DNA of 64,000 nt from Mongoliimonas terrestris (GCF_001927285.1 NZ_MSIG01000001.1:496001-560000); one strand, 5' to 3'. Shown: positions 55,062 through 64,000, counted from the first letter of the stretch. Notes: generated by a model from the sequence alone, not told the origin. A program made the numbers and translations.

Positions 55062-55870
55062 TGCCGGCCGAGGGGAACACCGCCGTGACGCGTCCCTACG
55101 CCTTCGACGTTCCGCCGCCGGACGGCCCCGGCGCGCGGCTGGACGCGGACGCGGACCTGGTCGTCACGCACCTCGCCAAGAGCTACCGCAAGCGCCAGGT
55201 GGTGCGCGACGTCAGCCTCGTCCTCCGGCGCGGCGAGGCGGTGGGGCTGCTGGGGCCGAACGGCGCCGGCAAGACCACGGTCTTCTACATGATCACCGGC
55301 CTGGTGCCGGCGGACGGCGGGCGCATCGTGCTCGACGGCTACGACATCACCGCCTACCCCATGTACCGGCGGGCGCGGCTCGGCATCGGCTACCTGCCGC
55401 AGGAGGCCTCGATTTTTCGCGGCCTCACCGTGGAGGACAACATCCGCGCGGTGCTGGAGCTGGTGGAAAAGGACCGGCGCCGGCGCGAGGCGGATCTCGA
55501 CAGCCTGCTCGACGAGTTCGGCCTGACGGCGCTCCGCCGCCAGCCGGCTATCGCGCTCTCCGGCGGCGAGCGGCGCCGGGTGGAGATCGCCCGGGCGCTC
55601 GCCACCAGGCCCTCCTTCATGCTCCTCGACGAGCCGTTCGCCGGCGTCGACCCGATCGCGGTCGGCGACATCCGCCAACTGGTGCGGCACCTGACGGCGC
55701 GGGGCATCGGCGTGCTCATCACCGACCACAATGTGCGCGAGACCCTGGGGCTGATCGACCGGGCCTACATCCTCCATTCCGGCACCGTGCTGGTGGAGGG
55801 CGACCCGGAAACCATCATCAACGATCCTGATGCGCGGCGCGTTTACCTCGGGGATCAATTTACGCTTTGA
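55061..55870 (+). CDS. lptB: LPS export ABC transporter ATPase LptB
   Basis: A 269-residue ATPase. Walker [19 protein letters not shown]-loop [20 protein letters not shown], signature [17 protein letters not shown] and Walker [17 protein letters not shown] are all intact, and the H-loop is ITDHNVRE. About 25 extra residues precede the usual start. It overlaps lptA by one base and is followed by rpoN after 68 bp. Confidence 0.96.
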   Translation: MPAEGNTAVTRPYAFDVPPPDGPGARLDADADLVVTHLAKSYRKRQVVRDVSLVLRRGEAVGLLGPNGAGKTTVFYMITGLVPADGGRIVLDGYDITAYPMYRRARLGIGYLPQEASIFRGLTVEDNIRAVLELVEKDRRRREADLDSLLDEFGLTALRRQPAIALSGGERRRVEIARALATRPSFMLLDEPFAGVDPIAVGDIRQLVRHLTARGIGVLITDHNVRETLGLIDRAYILHSGTVLVEGDPETIINDPDARRVYLGDQFTL

Positions 55871-55938
55871 ACTGTCCAGCCGGAGTGTCATACTCAAGCA
55901 AGAATTGGACCAGAACCCTGGCAGAGTGATCGGGACCC

Positions 55939-57483
55939 ATGGCGCTGTCCGCCCGTCTGGAAATGCGGCAAAGCCAATCGCTGGTGATGACACCCCAGCT
56001 GATGCAGGCGATCAAGCTCTTGCAGCTCTCCAACATGGATCTGGTCGCCTATGTGGAAGCCGAGCTGGAGCGCAATCCGCTCCTGGAGCGGGCCGATGAC
56101 GGGGCGAACCGGGACGGCGACGCCGGGGACGGCGGACCCTCCGACGGGCCGGTTGCCGGCGCGGACGGCGAGCGGGCGGACTGGTTCGAGACCGACGGTG
56201 CCTCGACCCCGGAGCGGGTGGAGGCGGTGCTCGACACCGACCTCGGCAACGTCTACCCGGACGACGCGCCGCCCGCCGACCGCGGCGCCCTCGACGCCGG
56301 GGCGCTCGCCGGCGACCAGTGGTCGTCGGTCGGGTCCGGCGGCGGGGCCGGATCCGGCGAGGACTACAACCTGGAGAGCTTTCTCTCCGGCGACCTTTCC
56401 CTCCACGACCACCTGACCGAACAGCTGATGCTGGCGGTGCGCGACCCGGCGGAACGGCTGATCGGCCAGGATCTCATCGATTCCGTCGACGACGCGGGCT
56501 ACCTGCGGGCCGACCTCGACCAGCTGGCCGAGCGGCTCGGCGCGCCGCTCACGATGATCGAGCGGGTGCTCGCCGTCCTGCAGGGGTTCGAGCCGGTGGG
56601 CGTCTGCGCCCGCAGCCTCGCCGAATGCCTCGCCCTCCAGCTCGCCGAGCGCAACCGGCTGGACCCGGCCATGCGCGCGCTCCTTGCCAACATCGAGCTG
56701 CTCGCCCGGCGCGACATGGCGCAGCTGCGCCGGCTCTGCGGCGTCGACGACGAGGATCTCGCCGACATGGTGCGCGAGATCATGGCGCTGAACCCGAAGC
56801 CCGGGAACGCCTACGGGGTGACCATCATCCAGCCGGTGGTGCCGGACGTGATCGTGCAGCCCGGCCCGGACGGCGGCTGGCTCGTTGAGCTCAACACCGA
56901 CACGCTGCCGAAGGTGCTCGTTAACCAGACCTACTACGCCGAGGTGGCGCGGAGCGCCAAGGGCGACACGGACAAGATCTATCTCTCCGACTGCCTGCAG
57001 ACCGCCAACTGGCTGGTGAAGAGCCTGGACCAGCGGGCGAAGACCATCCTCAAGGTCTCCGCCGAGATCGTCCGCCAGCAGGACGCCTTCCTCGCCCGCG
57101 GCGTCGCCCACCTGAGGCCCCTGAACCTCAGGATGATCGCCGAGGCGATCGGCATGCACGAATCCACCGTGTCGCGGGTGACCTCCAACAAGTACATGGC
57201 CACCAGCCGCGGCATTTTCGAGCTGAAATACTTCTTCACGTCCTCCATCGCGTCGGCGGAGGGGGGCGACGCCCACTCGGCCGAGGCGGTGCGCCACCGG
57301 ATCCGCCAGATGATCGACGGCGAGGATCCGGAGGACATCCTCTCCGACGACACCATCGTCAAGAACCTGCGCGACGCCGGCATCGACATCGCCCGTCGCA
57401 CGGTCGCCAAATACCGGGAGGCGATGCGGATTCCGTCATCCGTCCAGCGCCGCCGCCAGAAGCAGATGCTCGCCACGTCGTGA
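55939..57483 (+). CDS. rpoN: RNA polymerase sigma-54 factor
   Basis: A 514-residue sigma-54. Region I is the Gln/Leu-rich RQSQSLVMTPQLMQAIKLLQ, followed by an acidic Gly/Asp-rich region II (about 50-140). The core-binding and helix-turn-helix parts include RPLNLRMIAEAIGMHESTVS, and the RpoN box ARRTVAKYRE lies near the C-terminus. It reads -24/-12 promoters with an AAA+ activator; two such promoters lie in this window (10029 and 26820). It is downstream of lptB, as usual in alphaproteobacteria. Confidence 0.97.
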   Translation: MALSARLEMRQSQSLVMTPQLMQAIKLLQLSNMDLVAYVEAELERNPLLERADDGANRDGDAGDGGPSDGPVAGADGERADWFETDGASTPERVEAVLDTDLGNVYPDDAPPADRGALDAGALAGDQWSSVGSGGGAGSGEDYNLESFLSGDLSLHDHLTEQLMLAVRDPAERLIGQDLIDSVDDAGYLRADLDQLAERLGAPLTMIERVLAVLQGFEPVGVCARSLAECLALQLAERNRLDPAMRALLANIELLARRDMAQLRRLCGVDDEDLADMVREIMALNPKPGNAYGVTIIQPVVPDVIVQPGPDGGWLVELNTDTLPKVLVNQTYYAEVARSAKGDTDKIYLSDCLQTANWLVKSLDQRAKTILKVSAEIVRQQDAFLARGVAHLRPLNLRMIAEAIGMHESTVSRVTSNKYMATSRGIFELKYFFTSSIASAEGGDAHSAEAVRHRIRQMIDGEDPEDILSDDTIVKNLRDAGIDIARRTVAKYREAMRIPSSVQRRRQKQMLATS

Positions 57484-57730
57484 AGAAGGGCCGCTTGTCG
57501 TCATTGTTCGTTGACTTCGCGACATCTCGTCACTAAAGAGCGCCCGATCCACGGTGCGACGCCCAGGCAGGGCGCGCACCCCGAGGCGAAGCGCTCTGAA
57601 CAAAAAGGCAGATCGTCCGGACGTGGCGCCGTTTGGAAAGACGCGCGGCGGCCCACGAACCGAACCGGATCCTTCCCCGAAGGGCCGGTCGGGCGGACGG
57701 GAACCTGGCGCGTCGTCTGAGGGAGGTCCC

Positions 57731-58333
57731 ATGCCGCTTCGCATTTCCGGCAAGAACGTCGACATCGGTCAGGCGCTTCGAGTTCACATCGAGGGTCGGA
57801 TCTCCGAAGCGCTGGATAAGTACTTCGACGGCGGCTACACCGGCCACGTGGTGGTGGAGCGGGAAGGGTCGGGCTATTCGGCCGACTGCTCCATCCACCT
57901 CGACACCGGGACGGCCCTGCAGGCCCGCGCCGTGGCGCACGAGGTCTACGCGGCCGCCGACCAGGCGGCCGAGCGGATCGGCAAGCGGTTGCGGCGCTAC
58001 AAGAGGAAGCTGAAGGGCCGCCACACGGGCGACGGCGCGCGCGACATGGACCACCTCAACGGCGGTCCGTCGTTCGAGGCTCCGTCCTATGTGATCGCGG
58101 CGCCCGACGAGGACGAGGAGGTGCCGGAGGACTTCGCGCCGGTCGTCGTGGCCGAGACCACCCAGCGGATCGTGACCACCACGGTCGGCAAGGCGGTGCT
58201 CGACCTCGACCTTTCCGGCGCGCCGGTGGTGGTCTTCCGCAACGCCGGCAGCGGCGCCATCAACGTCGTCTATCGGCGTGGCGACGGCAACATCGGCTGG
58301 ATCGATCCCGCGCTGAGCGACCTGACGTCGTAG
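57731..58333 (+). CDS. hpf: Long-form ribosome hibernation promoting factor
   Basis: A 200-residue protein. The N-terminal S30AE domain starts PLRISGKNVDIGQALRVHIE; the C-terminal dimerisation domain is RIVTTTVGKAVLDLDLSGAP to YRRGDGNIGWIDP. This long form dimerises ribosomes into 100S particles in stationary phase. GGGAGG lies four bases before the ATG at 57731. It lies between rpoN and ptsN, the standard order. Confidence 0.94.
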   Translation: MPLRISGKNVDIGQALRVHIEGRISEALDKYFDGGYTGHVVVEREGSGYSADCSIHLDTGTALQARAVAHEVYAAADQAAERIGKRLRRYKRKLKGRHTGDGARDMDHLNGGPSFEAPSYVIAAPDEDEEVPEDFAPVVVAETTQRIVTTTVGKAVLDLDLSGAPVVVFRNAGSGAINVVYRRGDGNIGWIDPALSDLTS

Positions 58334-58357
58334 GCGCGGGCCGAAGGCCGATACCCA

Positions 58358-58383
58358 TCACGTCCCGACCTGTCGGGACGTGA
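58358..58383. terminator. Perfect hairpin after hpf
   Basis: TCACGTCCCGA and TCGGGACGTGA form a perfect 11-bp stem with a CCTG loop, 25 bp beyond the hpf stop and before ptsN. There is no T-run, so it may be an RNA-stability or partial terminator element. Confidence 0.6.
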
Positions 58384-58533
58384 CGAGACAAGGCAAGCCC
58401 GAACGGGCGCCGGCCGGTCAGGCCGTCATGCGCGTGACGATCGGAGGAGTCCGACCGTCGCGCGCCACGTATCAACCGGGCAGGCGCCCGCCGCGACCGC
58501 CGGCGCGGCGCCGCCCGCACAAAGGCTTGAAAC

Positions 58534-58998
58534 ATGGATCTGAGCGACCTTCTTCAGGTCGAAGCCGTCCTCCCGCATCTGAAGGCCAACTCCAAGAAGC
58601 AGGCCCTGCAGGAGATGGCCGCCAAGGCCGCGGCGATCACCGACCGTCCGGAGCGCGAGATCTTCGACACGCTCCTGCAGCGGGAGAAGCTGGGATCGAC
58701 GGGCGTCGGCCACGGCGTCGCCATTCCGCACGGCAAGCTCGTCGCGCTCGACCGGCTGGTCGGCGTGTTCGCGCGCCTCGACCGGGCGGTGGACTTCGAC
58801 GCGCTCGACGACGAGCCGGTGGACCTGATGTTTCTGCTGCTCGCCCCGGAGAACGCCGGGGCGGACCACCTGAAGGCGCTTGCCCGGATCGCCCGGGTTC
58901 TGCGCGAGCCGGCGATCGCCTCCAAGCTGCGCGCGGCGAACGACGCCGCCGCCATCTACGCCCTCCTCACCCAGCCGATCGCCTCCAACGCCGCCTGA
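58534..58998 (+). CDS. ptsN: PTS IIA-like nitrogen-regulatory protein PtsN
   Basis: A 154-residue EIIA-Ntr. The phosphorylated histidine is in STGVGHGVAIPHGKL. The rest (LDDEPVDLMFLLLAPENAGA, DHLKALARIARVLRE) is standard. It links the nitrogen phosphotransferase system to potassium, nitrogen and carbon signalling. A strong terminator follows. Confidence 0.95.
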   Translation: MDLSDLLQVEAVLPHLKANSKKQALQEMAAKAAAITDRPEREIFDTLLQREKLGSTGVGHGVAIPHGKLVALDRLVGVFARLDRAVDFDALDDEPVDLMFLLLAPENAGADHLKALARIARVLREPAIASKLRAANDAAAIYALLTQPIASNAA

Positions 58999-59046
58999 GG
59001 CGGACGGATGGTGGGTGGAGAGACAAGGGGTTCGGTCGAAAGCAAA

Positions 59047-59075
59047 GGGCCGGCAGACGAAGCGTCTGCCGGCCC
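59047..59075. terminator. Strong bidirectional terminator between ptsN and DUF1150 gene
   Basis: GGGCCGGCAGAC and GTCTGCCGGCCC form a perfect 12-bp stem with a 5-base loop. TCTTTC follows on the plus strand and TTTGCTTTC on the minus strand, so it can end both convergent transcripts. Confidence 0.85.
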
Positions 59076-59104
59076 TCTTTCGTCGGCGGGTCCGCGGACC
59101 CTGA

Positions 59105-59377
59105 TCAGTGCACGCTCACCGTGGTGAGTTCGGCTTCCATGGCGTTCGCCATGGCGGCCTCGCGGCTGTCGGTCAGCATGATGGGCGTGCCGTCGGCCGA
59201 CAGGAGCGCCCAGAGCTTCAGCCCCGGCGCGAGATGCGGCGCCTCGGGGAAGAGCGCGCGCACGTCGTCGGACGTGATCCGGCGGATATAGGCCACCTTG
59301 CCGTCGCCAAGCTGCAGGAAGGCCGCGTCGGGCATGACCTTCAGGTCCGCCGCCTTGTGCGTGTCGTAGTCGTTCAT
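59105..59377 (-). CDS. DUF1150 family protein
   Basis: A 90-residue soluble protein (MNDYDTHKAADLKVMPDAAF, VAYIRRITSDDVRALFPEAP, LKLWALLSADGTPIMLTDSR) matching the DUF1150 pattern, a small alphaproteobacterial family typically next to hsp20. The function is unknown. AGGAGG lies seven bases before the ATG at 59375-59377. A candidate EcfG promoter lies about 165 bp upstream, suggesting stress induction independent of hsp20, whose stop is 296 bp upstream. Confidence 0.85.
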   Translation of the reverse strand: MNDYDTHKAADLKVMPDAAFLQLGDGKVAYIRRITSDDVRALFPEAPHLAPGLKLWALLSADGTPIMLTDSREAAMANAMEAELTTVSVH

Positions 59378-59542
59378 CACGAACCTCCTCGTGTCCGCCC
59401 GGCGCCGGGCGCCGTCGGACCTGTCACGAAGTCGCGGCTCGTCCACTGTCGGACCGAAACCGTTCCGGGGCCGTTAAGGCCCCGGTCAATCCCGCCGGCG
59501 TCCCTTCCTCGCGGACTGGTCGCTGCCCGTTGCTCATTCGGA

Positions 59543-59568
59543 AACGGACCGGAACCCGCGACGGTTCC
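59543..59568 (-). promoter_or_regulatory. Candidate EcfG-type promoter before DUF1150 gene
   Basis: On the minus strand GGAAC (59568-59564), 17 bp, then CGTT (59546-59543) is a full match to the EcfG general-stress consensus. It points at the DUF1150 gene with a leader of about 160 bases. Confidence 0.5.
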
Positions 59569-59673
59569 GTCGACCGGTCATAGGTCTCCCGACCTGCGTT
59601 CTACGCGGTGCCTGACAGTGCAGGATTACCGGGTGATCCGCAATAATGACGAGAGATCAAGAAAAAGAGAGCG

Positions 59674-60099
59674 TCAGCGGGTGTTGATCTCGATCTTGCG
59701 GATGATCCGCTCGGGTTGCGGCCGCACGAGATCGATCGACAGCAGGCCGTCGGAGAGATCGGCACCGAGAATTTCGATGCCCTCCGCCAGAACGAAGGTC
59801 CGCTGGAACTGCCGGGCGGCGATGCCGCGATGCAAGTACTGGCGCGCCTTGTCCTCCACCTGCCGGCCGCGGATCACGAGCTGGTTCTCCTCCACGGAGA
59901 CGTCCAGTTGGTCCCGGGTGAAGCCGGCCACGGCGAGCGTGATGCGGATCACGTCCCCGTGCGGACCGTCTGCGGGGATCCGCTCGATGTTGTAGGGCGG
60001 ATAGCCGTCATTGGCGGCCTTCGACACACGGTCGAGAGCCCGCTCGATCTCGTCGAACCCCAGGAGGAAGGGGCTCGAGAAGGTGGTCATGCGCGTCAT
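59674..60099 (-). CDS. Small heat-shock protein (Hsp20/IbpA type)
   Basis: A 141-residue alpha-crystallin-domain chaperone. The N-terminus SPFLLGFDEIERALDRV and PPYNIERIPADG are typical of rhizobial IbpA-like proteins; the beta-sandwich has ITLAVAGFTRDQLDVSVEEN and YLHRGIAARQFQRTFVLAEG. The C-terminal I-x-I motif appears as KIEIN. It binds unfolding proteins during heat stress. I found no ROSE-type thermometer signature upstream. Confidence 0.93.
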   Translation of the reverse strand: MTRMTTFSSPFLLGFDEIERALDRVSKAANDGYPPYNIERIPADGPHGDVIRITLAVAGFTRDQLDVSVEENQLVIRGRQVEDKARQYLHRGIAARQFQRTFVLAEGIEILGADLSDGLLSIDLVRPQPERIIRKIEINTR

Positions 60100-60258
60100 C
60101 GATCAAAGCCCTCGCCAGGAAGCGACCTTGATGTCCGGACCCGGTCATCGGCGTCCGGCGGGGTTTAACGCCCGTCAGGGTCGAATATGGCGACGGCCCT
60201 TCGGCTGTTCAAGCCTCGGACCGGACCCCGGCCGGCGAGGTTTCGACCGCCCGCCGCC

Positions 60259-61164
60259 TCAGGCGGCGAGCGCCAGGGCGTCGTCGGCGCCAAGCGACCC
60301 GTCGAGGAAGACGAGACGGTTGCCGGCCGGGTCGACGGCCTCCACGGGGGCTGTCGGCGACGGGGCGCCGAGCCGGGCGCGAAGGGCCGCGTCCCCCGCC
60401 GGCAGGAGCACGGTGGCGGCGAGGAGGCCCAGCGTCTCCGGCGCCCGCGCGCCGCCCCGGCTCGCCCAGACGTTGAGGCCGAGGTGGTGGTGGTAGCCGC
60501 CGGCCGCCACGAACCAGGCGCCCGGGTAGGTGGCCATCAGATCGAAGCCGAGCCGGTCGCGGTAGAAGGCGAGCGTCGGGTCGAGGTCGGCGACCTTCAG
60601 GTGCACGTGGCCGATGGTGGTGCCGTCCGGCACGCCCGTCCAGCGCCCGCCCGCCGCGTCGCCGGTCGCCAGCACGGCCTGAAGGTCGAGCGGCTCGGTC
60701 GCCATGGCGATGCCGTCCGCCGACCGGGGCCAGTCGGCCCGGTCGCGGTCGCGATAGACCTCGATGCCGTTGCCCTCCGGGTCGTCGAAGTAGAGCGCCT
60801 CACTGACCAGATGGTCGCTGGCGCCGCCGATCCGGTGGCCGGCTTCGGCCATGTGGCGGATGAAGCGGCCGAGGTCGGCCCGGCCGGGGAGCAGGAAGGC
60901 GGTGTGGAAGAGCCCCGGCGCCCGCCGGCCGGCCGGCGCGAAGGCGGGCCGGGCCTGAAGGACGACCAGGGGCGCCCCGTCTGGCGTACCGAGCGCCACC
61001 CCGTCCGCCGCGCGCGCGAGCGGGTAGAGGCCGAGGACGGTGCGGTAGAAGCGCTCCATGGCGGCAAGGTCGCGCACCGCCAGGACGACCGGGCCCATGC
61101 GGGCAGCCGGGTCGAGCACGGGGCGGGCTTGAGAGGCGGCGGACGCGGAGAGCGGGGTGGTCAT
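60259..61164 (-). CDS. Two-domain VOC (glyoxalase/extradiol dioxygenase-like) protein
   Basis: A 301-residue protein of the vicinal oxygen chelate superfamily with two domains (about 20-150 and 170-290). Metal-ligand candidates: His in GLFHTAFLLP, Glu in GNGIEVYRD, His in TIGHVHLKVAD and the run GGYHHHLGLNVW. The arrangement matches the CatE-like catechol-2,3-dioxygenase or glyoxalase-resistance group. The substrate is unknown. The start is the ATG at 61162-61164 (MTTPLSASAASQ); longer frames cover an intergenic palindrome. Confidence 0.87.
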   Translation of the reverse strand: MTTPLSASAASQARPVLDPAARMGPVVLAVRDLAAMERFYRTVLGLYPLARAADGVALGTPDGAPLVVLQARPAFAPAGRRAPGLFHTAFLLPGRADLGRFIRHMAEAGHRIGGASDHLVSEALYFDDPEGNGIEVYRDRDRADWPRSADGIAMATEPLDLQAVLATGDAAGGRWTGVPDGTTIGHVHLKVADLDPTLAFYRDRLGFDLMATYPGAWFVAAGGYHHHLGLNVWASRGGARAPETLGLLAATVLLPAGDAALRARLGAPSPTAPVEAVDPAGNRLVFLDGSLGADDALALAA

Positions 61165-61291
61165 GGGCAAAATCCAAGGACGGGCGGGCCGGCAAGGGGT
61201 GCCGGTCCAGCATGCCTTCCAAGGTATGCCTCCAATCGCCCGCGCGCGAGACCGCGCCGGGTCGACATGCCGTTCGATAAGAATGAACAAT

Positions 61292-61326
61292 CATCCGGGC
61301 GGACGCTGACGAAGCCCGCCCGGATG
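61292..61326 (-). terminator. Factor-independent terminator after gabD
   Basis: CATCCGGGCGG and CCGCCCGGATG form a perfect 11-bp stem, 20-54 bp beyond the gabD stop. On the minus strand it is followed by ATTGTTCATTCTT, a T-rich tail, so it ends the gabT-gabD transcript. Confidence 0.8.
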
Positions 61327-61345
61327 AACAGAAGCCGTCGGCAGA

Positions 61346-62800
61346 TCAGCGGTCGAGGCCGGCGATCAGCATGTATTTCTTCTCCACGAACTCGTCGATG
61401 CCATGGTGCGAGCCCTCGCGCGAGTTGCCGCTCTCCTTGATGCCGCCGAAGGGGGCGAGCTCGGTGGAAAGAAGGCCGGAGTTGATGCCCACCATGCCGT
61501 ACTGGAGCTTCTCGCCGACCCGGAAGATGCGGCCGACGTCGCGGGCGTAGAAATAGGCGGCGAGGCCGAACTCGGTGTCGTTGGCGTAGGCGATCGCCTC
61601 CTTCTCCGTGTCGAACGGGAAGACCGGCGCCATCGGGCCGAAGGTCTCCTCCTTGGAGACGATCATGTCCTGGGTGACGCCGGCAAGCACCGTCGGCTCG
61701 AAGAAGGTGCCGCCGAGGGCGTGGCGCTTGCCGCCGGCGACGAGGCGCGCGCCCTTGGCGAGGGCGTCGGCCACGTGGCGCTCCACCTTCTCCACCGCCT
61801 CCTCGGTGATGAGGGGACCTTGCGTCACCCCCTCCTCGGTGCCGTTGCCGACCTTCAGCCGCTCGACGGCGGCCGCGAGCTTTTCCACGAAGGCGTCGTA
61901 GACGCCGCGCTGCACATAGATGCGGTTCGCGCAGACGCAGGTCTGGCCCATGTTGCGGTATTTGGAGATCATCGCCCCTTCCACCGCCGCGTCGAGGTCG
62001 GCGTCGTCGAAGACGATGAAGGGCGCGTTGCCGCCGAGCTCCAGGGCCACCTTCTTCACCGTGCCGGCGGCCTGGCGCATCAGGAGCTTGCCGACCTCGG
62101 TGGAGCCGGTGAAGCCGACGAGGCGGACGGCCGGGTGGCTCGTCAGCACGCCGCCGATGGCGGGCGCGTCGCCGGTGATGACGTTGAGCACGCCCTTCGG
62201 CAGGCCGGCCCGGTGGGCGAGTTCGGCAAGCGCGAGCGCCGTGAGCGGCGTCTCCGGCGCCGGCTTCACCACCACGGTGCAGCCGGCCGCGATCGCCGGC
62301 GCCACCTTGCGGGTGATCATGGCGGCAGGGAAGTTCCAGGGCGTGATGGCCGCCACCACGCCGACCGGCTGGCGGATGACGAGGATGCGCCCGTCCGGCC
62401 GGTGGGTCGGCAGGGTCTCGCCCTCGATGCGCTTGGCCTCCTCGGCGTAGAATTCCACGTAGGAGGCCGCATAGTCGATCTCGCCGAGGGCCTCGGCGAG
62501 CGGCTTGCCCTGCTCGGACGTGAGGATGAGGGCAAGGTCCTGCCGGTTCGCCGTGATCAGGTCGAACCAGCGGCGGAGGAGCTTTGACCGTTCCTTGGCG
62601 AGCGTCTCGCCCCAGGGCTCCAGGGCGGCGCTCGCCGCCTCCACGGCGACGGTCGCCTCGGCCGCCCCGAAGCGCGGCACCTTGGCGAGGAGCGCGCCGG
62701 TGGCCGGGTTGGTGACCGGGTCCACGGGTTCGCCGCCGAAGGCGCCGTCCACGTAGCAGGCGGTCCTCAGGAGCGCGGAATCCTTCAGCATGAGCGTCAT
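61346..62800 (-). CDS. gabD: Succinate-semialdehyde dehydrogenase
   Basis: A 484-residue aldehyde dehydrogenase. Visible motifs: ITPWNFPAAMITRKVAPAIA, the NAD(P) loop GFTGSTEVGKLLMRQAA, the catalytic Glu in ALELGGNAPFIVF, the catalytic Cys in MGQTCVCANRIYVQ, and KEETFGPMAPVF. Its length and the partner gabT support oxidation of succinate semialdehyde in the GABA shunt. I start it at ATG 62800 (MTLMLKDSALL); a TTG at 62809 overlapping the gabT stop is less likely. Confidence 0.94.
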   Translation of the reverse strand: MTLMLKDSALLRTACYVDGAFGGEPVDPVTNPATGALLAKVPRFGAAEATVAVEAASAALEPWGETLAKERSKLLRRWFDLITANRQDLALILTSEQGKPLAEALGEIDYAASYVEFYAEEAKRIEGETLPTHRPDGRILVIRQPVGVVAAITPWNFPAAMITRKVAPAIAAGCTVVVKPAPETPLTALALAELAHRAGLPKGVLNVITGDAPAIGGVLTSHPAVRLVGFTGSTEVGKLLMRQAAGTVKKVALELGGNAPFIVFDDADLDAAVEGAMISKYRNMGQTCVCANRIYVQRGVYDAFVEKLAAAVERLKVGNGTEEGVTQGPLITEEAVEKVERHVADALAKGARLVAGGKRHALGGTFFEPTVLAGVTQDMIVSKEETFGPMAPVFPFDTEKEAIAYANDTEFGLAAYFYARDVGRIFRVGEKLQYGMVGINSGLLSTELAPFGGIKESGNSREGSHHGIDEFVEKKYMLIAGLDR

Positions 62801-62805
62801 CGGTT

Positions 62806-64000
62806 TCAACCCTTGGCCTTGACGAGCGCCGCTTCCAGCATGCCGAGGCCCTCGTCGAGGACCGCGTCCGACACGGTGAGCGGCACCAGGATGCGGATGG
62901 CGTTGGAGTAGACCCCGCAGGAGAGGAGGATCAACCCCTCTTCGAGCGCGGCGGCGGTGACGCGTTTCGTCGCCTCCGCGTCCGGCTCGTAGGCGCCGCG
63001 GGACTTGACGATGTCGAAGCCGATCATGGCGCCGGGGCCGCGGATGCCGGTGACGGCCACCGTGTCGTTGCGCCTGGAGATGGCGGCGAGCCGATCCTTG
63101 ATCCGGGCGCCGAGGGCATCGGCGCGGGCGCAGAGCCCCTCCTCGTCGATCACGTCGAGGACCGCGAGGGCGGCCGCGCAGGCGACCGGCGAACCCGCGT
63201 AGGTACCGCCGAGGCCGCCGGGATCGGCCGCGTCCATCACGGCCGCCTTGCCGAGCACGCCCGACAGGGGGAAGCCGCCGGCGAGCGACTTCGCCATGGT
63301 GACGAGGTCCGGCTCGACGCCGGAATGCTCGATGGCGAACAGCCGGCCGGTGCGGGCGAAGCCCGTCTGAACCTCGTCGGCGACGAGAAGGATGCCGTGC
63401 TCGTCGCAGATGGACCGGAGCGCCACCATCAGCTCCCGCGGCGCCTCGTAGAAGCCGCCCTCGCCCTGGATGGGCTCGATCATGATGGCGGCGACCCGCG
63501 ACGGCTCCACGTCGGCGCGGAACAGGAAGTCGAGCGCCTTCAGGCTGTCCTCCACGGTGACCCCGTGGTCGGCCACGGGGAAAGGCAGGTGGAACACCTC
63601 GCCCGGCATCGGGCCGAACTTCTTCTTGTAGGGCAGCACCTTGCCGGTGAGCGCCATGGTCATCATGGTGCGCCCGTGAAAGCCGCCGGAAAAGGCGATC
63701 ACCGCCGAGCGGCCGGTAGCGGCCCGGGCGATCTTGACGGCATTCTCCGCGGCTTCGGCGCCGGTGGTGAGAAAGATGGTCTTGGCCGGGCCTTTGAAGG
63801 GGGCGCGGGCGTTCAGACGTTCGGCGAGCGCCACATAGGGCTCGTAAGGGGCGACCTGGAAGCAGGTGTGGGTGTAGAGATCGAGCTGGGCCTTGACCGC
63901 GGCGATCACCTTCGGGTGCCGGTGCCCGGTGTTGAGCACCGCGATGCCGCCGGCGAAGTCCACATAGCGGCGGCCCTCCACGTCGAAGAGCTCGGCGTTC
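62806..64000 (-). CDS. gabT: 4-aminobutyrate aminotransferase, 5' end outside window
   Basis: About 398 C-terminal residues are visible; the N-terminus lies beyond the right edge. It is a PLP class III aminotransferase: FAGGIAVLNTGHRHPKVIAA, TTGAEAAENAVKIARAATGR, the cofactor-Asp segment LLVADEVQTGFARTGRLFAI and the PLP Lys in VTMAKSLAGGFPLSGVLG. Together with gabD, 6 bp downstream, it converts GABA to succinate. Related omega-amino acid substrates are possible. A GTG near the edge should not be taken as the start, because in-frame family sequence continues upstream. Confidence 0.93.
   Translation of the reverse strand, partial: NAELFDVEGRRYVDFAGGIAVLNTGHRHPKVIAAVKAQLDLYTHTCFQVAPYEPYVALAERLNARAPFKGPAKTIFLTTGAEAAENAVKIARAATGRSAVIAFSGGFHGRTMMTMALTGKVLPYKKKFGPMPGEVFHLPFPVADHGVTVEDSLKALDFLFRADVEPSRVAAIMIEPIQGEGGFYEAPRELMVALRSICDEHGILLVADEVQTGFARTGRLFAIEHSGVEPDLVTMAKSLAGGFPLSGVLGKAAVMDAADPGGLGGTYAGSPVACAAALAVLDVIDEEGLCARADALGARIKDRLAAISRRNDTVAVTGIRGPGAMIGFDIVKSRGAYEPDAEATKRVTAAALEEGLILLSCGVYSNAIRILVPLTVSDAVLDEGLGMLEAALVKAKG

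Noticed and set aside
60100..60190. ROSE-type RNA thermometer upstream of hsp20
   Set aside because: I looked for a pyrimidine-rich anti-Shine-Dalgarno segment (TTGCT-like) pairing with the ribosome binding site and found none.

Overview
The window is high-GC DNA from an alphaproteobacterium, most likely of the order Hyphomicrobiales (Rhizobiales). The evidence is gene order and gene content: lptC-lptA-lptB-rpoN-hpf-ptsN, a hisB-DUF2628-hisH-hisA-hisF-hisE-coaA run, a DUF1150 gene beside a small heat-shock gene, a NepR-like protein, and candidate EcfG-type promoters. The family cannot be fixed from the sequence alone. There is no rRNA operon, CRISPR array, intact insertion sequence or prophage. 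One tRNA gene, tRNA-Leu(CAG), is present.

Layout. Positions 1-9.4 kb carry mixed accessory genes: two alpha/beta hydrolases, a TetR/RidA divergent pair with visible operators, TerC, a phasin-like protein, and a bacterial tyrosine-kinase/Wzz-type polysaccharide co-polymerase followed by a large exported protein. From 10.0 to 15.5 kb a ribose-type ABC transporter, a 74-residue protein and an amidase form one operon behind a clear sigma-54 (-24/-12) promoter. From 15.6 to 23.4 kb are a fatty-acid hydroxylase, a pentulose kinase, an acyl-CoA synthetase coupled to a crotonase that lacks both catalytic glutamates, a metallo-beta-lactamase-fold hydrolase, a D-lyxose-isomerase-type cupin and a NepR-like small protein. 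From 23.5 to 29.4 kb lies a pyrimidine-oxygenase (RutA) cluster with amidase and isochorismatase-type hydrolases, a GntR/UTRA regulator and an MFS transporter. rutA has its own sigma-54 promoter abutting a palindromic operator.

From 29.4 to 38 kb there is a cyclic-di-GMP block: a BLUF blue-light receptor behind a GGDEF-EAL gene, a 987-residue PAS-GGDEF-EAL protein and a membrane CSS-motif EAL protein. From 38.3 to 64 kb most genes are housekeeping: rpsU (TTG start), agmatinase, Nudix, cysK, dut, coaBC, coaA, his genes, queG, GST, uppP, an NDUFA9-like gene, tRNA-Leu, rnd, lptCAB, rpoN, hpf, ptsN, DUF1150, hsp20, a two-domain VOC protein, gabD and the 3' part of gabT.

How the parts connect (inference). 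The sigma factor encoded at 55.9 kb (RpoN), with ptsN nearby, would transcribe two nitrogen-scavenging units in the same window: the ABC transporter/amidase operon and the rutA operon. A TGTCCG/CGGACA word sits directly upstream of both -24 elements and again in front of the MFS gene, which suggests a shared regulator, possibly the GntR protein encoded between them. A second theme is general stress: four GGAAC-N17-nnTT motifs precede the phasin-like, NepR-like, PRC-barrel and DUF1150 genes. The most promising leads are the sigma-54 transporter/amidase operon with its small uncharacterised partner, the GntR/sigma-54 promoter architecture, and the BLUF/c-di-GMP pair.
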